From Paenibacillus sp. OVF10 (GTDB taxonomy: Bacteria > Bacillota > Bacilli > Paenibacillales > Paenibacillaceae), in the NCBI GenBank assembly GCA_022836915.1, contig CP094668.1, positions 1,860,001-1,924,000 of the forward strand: DNA of 64,000 nucleotides. Direction: 5' to 3'. The notes under the pieces were generated by a model, which did no database searches, had not been told where the DNA came from, and saw only the letters and a list, made by a program, of their open reading frames with translations. Shown in pieces: positions 57,229-64,000 of this stretch; the first letter of the stretch is position 1; each line of letters opens with the position of its first letter. Position numbers and translations under genes: made by a program.

Positions 57229-58224
57229 ATGACGGGCAGGAATGAATGGGCCAGATTGGTTGGTTTTAAAGTGTTGCGACTTGTATCTCTATTGGTTGGA
57301 GTCAGTGTGTTGTCTTTTATATTAATGCAATTCTCTCCTGTGGACCCGATCGAAGCCTACATTGGTGGAGATATGATTAGGGTAAGCGCCGAACAGCGCA
57401 GTTTAATCGAAGAACGTTGGGGATTGAATGAATCTCCCATGGAACGATTGCTAACCTGGGGACAAGCGCTTATTCAGGGAGATCTGGGAACTTCGATGAT
57501 CTACAGACAACCTGTAGCGGATATTATTCAGGAACGATTCATGAATTCTGTCGCACTTATGGCTGTAGCCTGGCTACTATCTGGTATCTTTGGGTTCACT
57601 CTTGGTGTAGTTGCTGCCATGAGACGGGATTCGAAGCTGGATCGCCTGATCTGCTGGTATTGTTATACACTGGCCTCTACGCCGGTATTCTGGATTGCGC
57701 TGTTGCTGCTGATGGTATTTGGGGTGTGGCTCGGATGGCTTCCAGTTGGTCTTGGGGTACCCGCAGGGATGTCGGCTGATCAGGTCACTTGGGGAGATCG
57801 GGCTATTCATATGATTCTGCCAGCGTTGACCCTCAGTTTGACTGGGGTAGCTTCCATCGCTTTGCATACCCGGCAGAAGCTCACGGATGTGCTCGAGTCA
57901 GATTATATTCTGTTTGCGAGAGCGCGAGGTGAGCGTGGATTTCAGCTGTTCCGTCGACATGGGTTCAGACATGTTGTTTTGCCAGCGATAACGCTACAGT
58001 TTGCTTCGTTCAGTGAACTGTTTGGTGGGGCTGTGCTTGCAGAACAGGTATTTTCGTATCCTGGGCTGGGTCAGGCAACGGTTCAGGCTGGGTTGCGTGG
58101 AGATGTTCCACTGCTGCTTGGACTTGTGATGTGCAGTGCAATTTTTGTGTTCACAGGTAATATGGTTGCCGACATTCTGTATCGTATGATTGACCCGCGG
58201 ATGAAGGAGGAGCTGATGTCATGA
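57229..58224 (+). CDS. nikB: Nickel ABC transporter permease, NikB type
   Basis: A 331-residue DppB/NikB permease with about six helices. The N-terminal LRLVSLLVGVSVLSFILMQF and SPVDPIEAYIGGDMIRVSAE are typical, and DYILFARARGERGFQLFRRH holds the ATPase-coupling loop. The ATG at 57229 is chosen because TGGGGAGAG precedes it. It overlaps nikC by an ATGA junction. Confidence 0.92.
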   Translation: MTGRNEWARLVGFKVLRLVSLLVGVSVLSFILMQFSPVDPIEAYIGGDMIRVSAEQRSLIEERWGLNESPMERLLTWGQALIQGDLGTSMIYRQPVADIIQERFMNSVALMAVAWLLSGIFGFTLGVVAAMRRDSKLDRLICWYCYTLASTPVFWIALLLLMVFGVWLGWLPVGLGVPAGMSADQVTWGDRAIHMILPALTLSLTGVASIALHTRQKLTDVLESDYILFARARGERGFQLFRRHGFRHVVLPAITLQFASFSELFGGAVLAEQVFSYPGLGQATVQAGLRGDVPLLLGLVMCSAIFVFTGNMVADILYRMIDPRMKEELMS

Positions 58225-59228
58225 AGCAGACGGTAGAACGCTCCTCCGAGCAGACGGCAGAAACAGCCGAAGTACAGAAAGTGAAAACTGCGACTCAAGA
58301 GGTAAGGTACAGCATTAATCCGGGGTTACTAAAAGCTGAGATTGGAAAAGGAACAGGAACAACACGCCAAACGAGAAAAGGTTATGCGGGTGCCAGAGAC
58401 CAAAATTTCCGCAATCCTCGCCAAAGAGCGGTGATCTGGGGAAGCCTTGCGGTGATCTGGATTGCCGTTGTGTGGTTGACGGGCAGGCTGCTTCCGGCTG
58501 GTTCTACGCTGACTTCACTAATGGATCGGAATCTGGCTCCAACCTGGGCGCATCCATTTGGCACAGATTGGCTCGGAAGAGATATGTTCATGCGCACGTT
58601 AAAAGGATTGGCAACCAGCATTCAAGTGGGATTGCTTGCTGCATGTGGTGGTGGAATGATCGCGATGATATTGGGTTTGGCTGCCGCTTCAAGCAAGGCT
58701 GCTGACCGGGTGATCTCATGGATTATCGACCTGTTCCTGAGTGTACCTCATCTGGTATCGCTGGTTATGCTGGCCTTTGTATTTGGTGGAGGTTTGGCAG
58801 GAGTGGCGGCAGCGATTGCGCTGACTCACTGGCCGAATCTGGCCCGGATTGTAAGAGCGGAGATGATACAACTGAAATCCGCAGAATTCATTCAGATTTC
58901 ACATAAGTTAGGTCAATCGCGGATACAAATTGCGGTGCAGCATATGCTGCCACATCTGGTCCCGCAACTGTTCGTGGGCGTACTGCTAATCTTTCCCCAT
59001 GCGATTCTGCATGAGGCAGCCATTACGTTTCTGGGGCTGGGGTTGTCCCCGCAACAACCGGCAATTGGAATTATTTTGTCAGAGTCGATGAGATATTTAT
59101 CTGCTGGCATGTGGTGGCTTGCCTTTTTCCCGGGACTGGCACTGTTGCTGGTTGTTCGTGCGTTTGATGTATTGGGCAACAGTCTGAGGACATTGACGGG
59201 GACAGGTAGTTCAAGGGAGGTGAGGTAA
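58221..59228 (+). CDS. nikC: Nickel ABC transporter permease, NikC type
   Basis: A 335-residue DppC/NikC permease. The hydrophilic N-terminal ~70 residues are longer than usual. Motifs: HPFGTDWLGRDMFMRTLKG, then EFIQISHKLGQSRIQIAVQH (coupling loop) and EAAITFLGLGLSPQQPAIG, which is diagnostic of the family. It is followed directly by the ATPase gene with AGGGAGGTGAGG as ribosome binding site. Confidence 0.92.
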   Translation: MKQTVERSSEQTAETAEVQKVKTATQEVRYSINPGLLKAEIGKGTGTTRQTRKGYAGARDQNFRNPRQRAVIWGSLAVIWIAVVWLTGRLLPAGSTLTSLMDRNLAPTWAHPFGTDWLGRDMFMRTLKGLATSIQVGLLAACGGGMIAMILGLAAASSKAADRVISWIIDLFLSVPHLVSLVMLAFVFGGGLAGVAAAIALTHWPNLARIVRAEMIQLKSAEFIQISHKLGQSRIQIAVQHMLPHLVPQLFVGVLLIFPHAILHEAAITFLGLGLSPQQPAIGIILSESMRYLSAGMWWLAFFPGLALLLVVRAFDVLGNSLRTLTGTGSSREVR

Positions 59229-59230
59229 AT

Positions 59231-60187
59231 ATGGCTCTTCTTGATATTGAGGGAGTATCGGTGTCATTTCGGCGCGCTCGCGGCTGGTTTGGGCACGAAC
59301 AGACTTATGTCATTCAGAATCTGGATCTTACCATAAACGAGGGTGAGATCGTGGCTGTTGTAGGCGCAAGTGGATCGGGTAAAAGTGTGCTGGCGCAGGC
59401 CATCATGGGCATTCTGCCTGCAAATGCCAGGTTGGAGGGGCGTATTAGCTATAGCGGCGAGCCTTTGACCCCAGAGCGGCAGCTTCATCTGCGTGGTGAA
59501 GAGCTGATGTTGATTCCACAATCCGTCAGTTATTTGGACCCTTTGATGAAGGTGGGAAGGCAAGTTCAGCCGGTAACCCGAAATTCGGGACGGAAGCGCG
59601 GCTTCATAACTCGATCCCATATGAAAAAGACGGAGCAGGAGCTGACGGAGCGATATCATCTTCCTCAAGGAACAGCCGGAAAGTACCCGTTTGAGTTGTC
59701 CGGAGGTATGGCAAGGCGGGTGTTGATGGCTACAGCGACCTCGGGTCAGCCGAAGCTGATCATTGCAGATGAGCCGACACCAGGCATTCATCCCGAAGTG
59801 CTGGCCGAGACGATGAAACAATTTCGCGTACTCGCAGATCAAGGTGTAAGCATTCTATGGATTACTCATGATATCACGACAGCCCTCACGGCAGCCGATC
59901 GCATCGCTGTATTTTACGCGGGTGCCAATGTAGAGACGGCGCTGGTTGATGATTTTAAAGGGAATGGAGAACGTCTGCGTCATCCATATACAAAAGCGCT
60001 CTGGAATGCGTTGCCGCAGAATGGATTTCAGCCACTTCCGGGCTCCCAGCCATTGGCGGGTCTAGAGATTGCAGCAGGATGTTCATTTGCTCCCCGATGT
60101 AGCGCGGCAACCGTTGCATGTACCCGCCAACGTCCAGAGCTTCGTCAGATACGAGGCGGAGAAGTGAGGTGTTTCCATGTCACTTGA
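59231..60187 (+). CDS. nikD: Nickel ABC transporter ATPase, NikD type
   Basis: A 318-residue ATPase of the oligopeptide/nickel group. Walker A is GASGSGKSVL, the signature is LSGGMARRVLMATA, Walker B is LIIADEPTPGIHPE and the H-loop is WITHDITTALTAADR. The C-terminal CSFAPRCSAATVACTRQRPE is the cysteine-bearing tail common to these ATPases. It overlaps the nikE start by 11 nt. Confidence 0.92.
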   Translation: MALLDIEGVSVSFRRARGWFGHEQTYVIQNLDLTINEGEIVAVVGASGSGKSVLAQAIMGILPANARLEGRISYSGEPLTPERQLHLRGEELMLIPQSVSYLDPLMKVGRQVQPVTRNSGRKRGFITRSHMKKTEQELTERYHLPQGTAGKYPFELSGGMARRVLMATATSGQPKLIIADEPTPGIHPEVLAETMKQFRVLADQGVSILWITHDITTALTAADRIAVFYAGANVETALVDDFKGNGERLRHPYTKALWNALPQNGFQPLPGSQPLAGLEIAAGCSFAPRCSAATVACTRQRPELRQIRGGEVRCFHVT

Positions 60188-60788
60188 AGCACGAGATGTG
60201 AGTTACCGTTACGATCAAAAGTCGTGGGTGTTCCAGCAGATGAATATGCAGGTGCAATGGGGAGAAGTGGTTGGCTTGTGGGGACCAAGTGGCTGTGGGA
60301 AAACAAGCCTTGGACGCATCCTTGCAGGATATGCCGAACCTGTGGCAGGACAAGTACTTCTGGATGGGAAACCACTCCCACGTACAGGAGTATGTCCGGT
60401 TCAGCTGGTATTCCAGCATCCGGAGAAAGCTGTGAATCCACGCTGGCGAATGCGCCGTGTATTGCAGGAGGCGTCTGTGCAGGATGAACAGTTGCTCGAA
60501 GCTTTGGGTATTCAGCAGACCTGGCTGGACCGCAGACCGGGTGAATTATCCGGTGGAGAACTGCAACGTTTCTGTGTAGCGCGAGCACTCGGTACAGCGA
60601 AACGTTACGTGATCGCAGATGAGATGACAACGATGCTAGATGCGATCACTCAGGCACAGATCTGGCATACCGTGATGGAAGTGGCTCGCCAGCGTGATCT
60701 GGGGCTATTGATTATAAGCCATGATCGGGATTTGCTGAACAGATTGTGCGACAGAATTACACCGATGCCGATATCGATGTCAATGTAA
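60177..60788 (+). CDS. nikE: Nickel ABC transporter ATPase, NikE type, short form
   Basis: A 203-residue ATPase domain. Walker A is GPSGCGKTSL, the signature is LSGGELQRFCVARAL, Walker B is YVIADEMTTMLDA and the H-loop is IISHDRDLLNRLCD. It ends soon after the H-loop (RITPMPISMSM) and is shorter than usual NikE or DppF proteins of 250-330 residues, lacking the C-terminal accessory part. The Walker B region reads ADEMTT instead of DEPTS. GAGGTG precedes the ATG. Confidence 0.87.
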   Translation: MSLEARDVSYRYDQKSWVFQQMNMQVQWGEVVGLWGPSGCGKTSLGRILAGYAEPVAGQVLLDGKPLPRTGVCPVQLVFQHPEKAVNPRWRMRRVLQEASVQDEQLLEALGIQQTWLDRRPGELSGGELQRFCVARALGTAKRYVIADEMTTMLDAITQAQIWHTVMEVARQRDLGLLIISHDRDLLNRLCDRITPMPISMSM

Positions 60789-60826
60789 TTTTAATTATGT
60801 TTTGAATAAATAAAATGATCGAATAC

Positions 60827-60897
60827 AAAAGGGTGCCCCTTGTGAAGTCATTGACCATGAATGTGATTCATGGACTTGACTATGGGGCACCCTTTTC
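60827..60897. terminator. Bidirectional terminator of nik operon
   Basis: AAAAGGGTGCCCC (60827-60839) pairs with GGGGCACCCTTTT (60884-60896), with a second nested stem inside. It separates nikE from the convergent aminotransferase gene. Confidence 0.9.
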
Positions 60898-60970
60898 CCT
60901 TTGACAATTATTCGCCATTTAACGAACCGTACACGTTCTGTTCGCAACGTACATTGATGTAACTGACAGC

Positions 60971-62164
60971 TTATTTGCCCGACAAATTGCTTAGCAACGC
61001 AGATAACCTGCGCATCGCCTCTTCAACCGTGGAACGTGGACAGGCTACATTAATACGCATGAACCCTGTACCTTCTGTTCCAAAGAAACTCCCGTCATTG
61101 AAAGCAAGCCTTGCTTCATGAAGCAGCATGTTGCACAGTTGTGCATGAGGGATATTCAGCTCCCGGAAATCCATCCATAACAGATAGGTTGCTTCGGGCA
61201 GAGGCATTTTAATCTGAGGCATATGTTCCGCAACATATTGCTGTACATATTCCATATTTCCACGGATATAGGCAATGCACTCATCCAGCCATTCCTCGGC
61301 TCCGTTGTATGCAGCTTCGGTTGCAACAGCCCCCAGTGTGCTGATATTGGCAAGTCCCATTGTTTTTACACCCTGCGCGAACGATTCCCGTAACTTGGCA
61401 TTGGGGATGATGATGTTGGATGTGCAGAGGCCAGGAATGTTGAACGTTTTGCTTGGAGCTGTACAGATGATACTTAGATCAGAGACGGCGTCCGAGATCA
61501 GGGTCAGAGGTGTATGAGTTCCGCGCTGATGAACAAGATCGGCATGGATTTCATCTGAAACCATCAGTACGTTGTATTGCAGACACAGTGACGTAAGTCC
61601 TTCAAGCTCCTCACGAGTCCATACCCGTCCAACCGGATTATGAGGACTGCACAGAATCAGCATTTTGACCCGACCGGTCTGCAAGCTGGATTCCAGTTGT
61701 TCCAGATCCATCGTGTAATGACCGTTATTCTCTACTAAAGGATTGGTGATCAGTTCACGACCTTGACCACGTACTACTTCATAGAAGGGCGCATACACCG
61801 GAGTTTGGATGACCACTGCATCTCCCGGCTGAGTGAATCGTTGTACAGCAATGCTGAGTGCGGGCACAATACCTGGAGTGAATACGATCCAGTCATCGTT
61901 AATTTTCCAGTTGTGGCGCCGTTCCATCCAGTCTGCAACAGCTGCATGATACGCTTCAGTCCGTACTGTATAACCAAAAATCCCGTGCTCCATCCGTGTT
62001 TGCAGGGCCTGAATGACGGATGGTGGAGCAGCAAAATCCATATCGGCCACCCACATCGGAAGCGCATCAGCAGCGCCGAAGATATCCTCAAGCGCATCCC
62101 ATTTTTCTGATCCGGTAGAGATCCGGTTAATAGGCTGGTCAAATGTACTGTTATTGTTATTCAT
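60971..62164 (-). CDS. patB: MalY/PatB-type pyridoxal-phosphate C-S lyase
   Basis: A 397-residue fold-type I PLP enzyme of the MalY/PatB group, which cleaves cystathionine or cysteine conjugates to pyruvate, ammonia and a thiol. Markers: LPMWVADMDFAAPPSVIQAL, GIFGYTVRTEAYHAAVADWM, LCSPHNPVGRVWTREEL, VSDEIHADLV and the PLP lysine in TAPSKTFNIPGL. The C-terminal arginine is in GTGFMRINVACPRSTVEEAM. The ATG at 62164 follows AAGGGGGAT. It stands alone. PatB or a related aminotransferase role cannot be separated by sequence alone. Confidence 0.9.
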   Translation of the reverse strand: MNNNNSTFDQPINRISTGSEKWDALEDIFGAADALPMWVADMDFAAPPSVIQALQTRMEHGIFGYTVRTEAYHAAVADWMERRHNWKINDDWIVFTPGIVPALSIAVQRFTQPGDAVVIQTPVYAPFYEVVRGQGRELITNPLVENNGHYTMDLEQLESSLQTGRVKMLILCSPHNPVGRVWTREELEGLTSLCLQYNVLMVSDEIHADLVHQRGTHTPLTLISDAVSDLSIICTAPSKTFNIPGLCTSNIIIPNAKLRESFAQGVKTMGLANISTLGAVATEAAYNGAEEWLDECIAYIRGNMEYVQQYVAEHMPQIKMPLPEATYLLWMDFRELNIPHAQLCNMLLHEARLAFNDGSFFGTEGTGFMRINVACPRSTVEEAMRRLSALLSNLSGK

Positions 62165-62575
62165 CGTATTTAATCCCCCTTGAGTTCCGTTCCTTCGACC
62201 ACAAATCGACAAATAATTATCTAATACATTGGTTAATTTCGCAACTGTTGTGCGTGTATGATTTGCTTCATATGTATGGTCCGGAATTCAGGACTTTATT
62301 CATATAAGAACAACTTAACGAGCGAGAGTACAGCGGGTATACGACAAAGACTATTTTTGTACGCCCTTGGTCCTGTTTTGTTCATTTATCGTTTACAACC
62401 TCTTGTTAGATGCTATTATATTGCTAACATTTGGTGGAACAACGGGCTGTTATCCGAATAAGCTCGTGCCCATACATGATGAGCATAACTACATGAGTCT
62501 TTCGCGTACATCGAGCGATCGTCTTGAATCGTATTATGCATAAGGCTGACATTTGAACTCAGGAGGCGTTTAGGG
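62165..62575. other. Intergenic stretch without a gene
   Basis: Divergent promoter region between the C-S lyase and stalk-domain genes. AGGAGGCG precedes the plus-strand start. No hairpin, riboswitch or small gene is evident. Confidence 0.5.
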
Positions 62576-63264
62576 ATGAAAAGCAAAAAGTGGTTGATTG
62601 CTGCGGGTGTGTTTGGCATGGTGTTAACCGGATCGGCAGGTGTATATGCAGGTACACAACTGGAGACGATCAAAGCTTATCTAAACCATGGGCTCGCCAT
62701 CGAAGTGAACGGACAGAAATTTACACCGACAGGTGACCAGGGCAAAAAGCTTGCGCCAATTACATATCAAGGCAGTACATATCTCCCCGTTCGTTCGATT
62801 GCCGATGCGTTGAAGACCGAAGTGAAGTATGATTCCCAAAACAATAAAGTAAGCATCGGTTCTTCAAGCTCTTCTGGTGGGTCAACATCCACAGGCAACA
62901 GCGGATCGACATCACCATCTACAGGCACGAACTCACAGGCGGCAGGTGTGAAGTCAAAGTATCTGCCAGCAGATTTCCCATTACCTAAGGATGCGAAGGC
63001 AACAAGTCTCATTGAGAACATAATGGATGGTGACAAAAAGTTGTTCTCACCTACACAACCAAAGAAACGTTGCTAACCGTTGGAACATCCTACAAAGACT
63101 ATTACCAGACCAAAAACTTGAGTCAGAACACTCAGGATATACAGGCAGACGGCTTCAGCATCGTGGGTCGTGAAGATGGCAAATATGCCGTAACCATCAC
63201 AGGTTCGGTGTCTGCAACCAACAAGGATCTGAATGAAATCACCGTAGTGTGGGGCGAAGAGTAA
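62576..63264 (+). CDS. Secreted stalk-domain protein (frame broken once)
   Basis: About 229 residues. A signal peptide (KKWLIAAGVFGMVLTGSAGV) is followed by one copper amine oxidase N-like stalk unit, with GSTYLPVRSIADALKTEVKY and NNKVSIG. Next is a Ser/Gly/Thr linker and a C-terminal domain of ~90 residues (ADFPLPKDAKATSLIENIM; then FSIVGREDGKYAVTITGSV). The frame breaks at 63047; one more T gives KKLFFTYTTKETLLTVGTS. Such proteins are exported in Paenibacillus and thought to hold surface domains; the C-terminal part is not a family I recognise. Confidence 0.82.
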
Positions 63265-63291
63265 TCTTTCCTTCTATAAAAGGTGAACAGC

Positions 63292-63337
63292 AAAAGCCGC
63301 CCGTTGAAATCATTACAGATTTCATTGGACGGCTTTT
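63292..63337. terminator. Terminator between stalk-domain and peptidase genes
   Basis: AAAAGCCGCCCGTTGAAAT (63292-63310) pairs with ATTTCATTGGACGGCTTTT (63319-63337) with few mismatches. It serves two convergent genes. Confidence 0.85.
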
Positions 63338-63394
63338 AGAGTTGAATCCCTATCTGGTTCTATACTCTGAATTAATATTCTAAATATTAGTCCG

Positions 63395-64000
63395 TTACAA
63401 GTACTCGTTAAACCAACCGGCAATATGCTCCAGACGACGTACTCTTAAGTGGGGATGACCTCCACGGGACAACTCGTGGTTGGCACCTGGGAAACGAACA
63501 AGACGAGTGGTCTGTTTGCGTCGTTTCAACGCAATGTATAATTGCTCGGCCTGCTCAATCGGACACCGCAGATCCTGTTCGCCATGCAAAATGAGCAGCG
63601 GAGTACTGACGTTGCCGACATAAGCGAGCGGGGAATGTTTCCACAGTTTTTCCGTGTCATCCCACGCGTTACCACCAATTTGATCTTCTGTGAAGAAATA
63701 GCCAATGTCACTGACACCATAGAACGATAGCCAGTTGGAGATGGAACGCTGGGTAACAGCGGCCTTAAAGCGGTCCGTGTGTCCAACAATCCAGTTGGTC
63801 ATGAAGCCACCATAACTGCCCCCGGTTACGCCCAATCTGGATTCATCGATAAACTCATATTGGGATAGGGCATAATCCACGCTCTCCATAAGATCGCGAT
63901 AATCTCCACCGCCATAATCTCCGCGACAGGCGTCTACAAACTGCTGCCCGTATCCGAGGCCACCGCGTGGATTGATATACACAACAGCGTAGCCTTGTGC
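63395..64000 (-). CDS. S9 family prolyl oligopeptidase-like peptidase, C-terminal part
   Basis: The C-terminal ~200 residues of an S9C-type serine peptidase; the frame stays open past the right edge (AQGYAVVYINPRGGLGYGQQ). The catalytic serine is in GVTGGSYGGFMTNWIVG, the aspartate in LILHGEQDLRCPIEQAE and the histidine in RFPGANHELSRGG. The missing N-terminal part would be a beta-propeller. These cytoplasmic enzymes release acylated or other residues from short peptides. Confidence 0.9.
   Translation of the reverse strand, partial: AQGYAVVYINPRGGLGYGQQFVDACRGDYGGGDYRDLMESVDYALSQYEFIDESRLGVTGGSYGGFMTNWIVGHTDRFKAAVTQRSISNWLSFYGVSDIGYFFTEDQIGGNAWDDTEKLWKHSPLAYVGNVSTPLLILHGEQDLRCPIEQAEQLYIALKRRKQTTRLVRFPGANHELSRGGHPHLRVRRLEHIAGWFNEYL

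Overview
The window reads as a Firmicutes chromosome segment, most likely a Paenibacillus or close relative. The evidence is Gram-positive lipoprotein signals, strong AGGAGG-type ribosome binding sites with many TTG/GTG starts, stalk-domain (copper amine oxidase N-like) proteins, YesN/YesM two-component systems beside sugar transporters, a CotH kinase, YhgE/Pip, a YtrABC-like operon and several binding-protein transporters. I see no tRNA, rRNA, CRISPR array, phage block or IS transposase.

Layout: 2-814 end of a GH4 glycosidase; 933-1474 a lipoprotein; 1767-4096 a polar amino acid ABC transporter; 4181-5010 two small membrane proteins; 5138-7979 yhgE with its TetR gene; 8278-9053 a lipoprotein; 9223-10985 and 14084-15770 two chemoreceptors around a CotH-kinase protein (11424-13427); 15806-16450 a Vat-like acetyltransferase; 16773-18416 HU, a cold shock protein and a tyrosine recombinase; 18756-27299 a sugar-sensing and uptake operon (YesN regulator, YesM kinase, sensor-type binding lipoprotein, MglBAC transporter); 28172-29742 a histidine kinase with a degenerate GGDEF domain; 30419-34530 a MarR gene with a heterodimeric ABC exporter; 34764-37749 an ADP-ribose processing operon; 37886-42846 a Fur-boxed siderophore importer with a Btr-like AraC regulator; 43333-44978 an oxidoreductase and pyrrolidone-carboxylate peptidase; 45895-47637 mqnD and mqnB; 48872-52156 a YtrABC-like operon; 52445-54656 a coiled-coil membrane protein and an esterase; 54709-60788 nikR and a five-gene nickel/oligopeptide-type importer; 60971-62164 a MalY/PatB C-S lyase; 62576-63264 a stalk-domain protein; 63395-64000 the end of an S9 peptidase.

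The most interesting region is 34721-37749. A NrtR-like Nudix/winged-helix regulator is followed by three different ADP-ribose-handling families in a row: NADAR, bacterial-type PARG (TIGR02452) and a TARG1-like macrodomain. Two tandem copies of the palindrome TGTTAATAACA precede the operon. No ADP-ribosyltransferase is visible nearby, so it looks like a regulated set of ADP-ribose erasers without its writer.

Twenty-five reading-frame breaks occur in 22 genes. Every one is repaired by restoring a single base, usually in a short homopolymer, and never by removing one. In each case the corrected span becomes a multiple of three and an intact family architecture returns. I therefore treat these genes as intact genes disrupted by base-deletion sequencing errors, annotate them full length, and give the break position in each entry. 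Gene-poor stretches (29.84-30.42, 45.24-45.89 and 47.64-48.87 kb) hold short degenerate repeats and palindromes that no gene explains.
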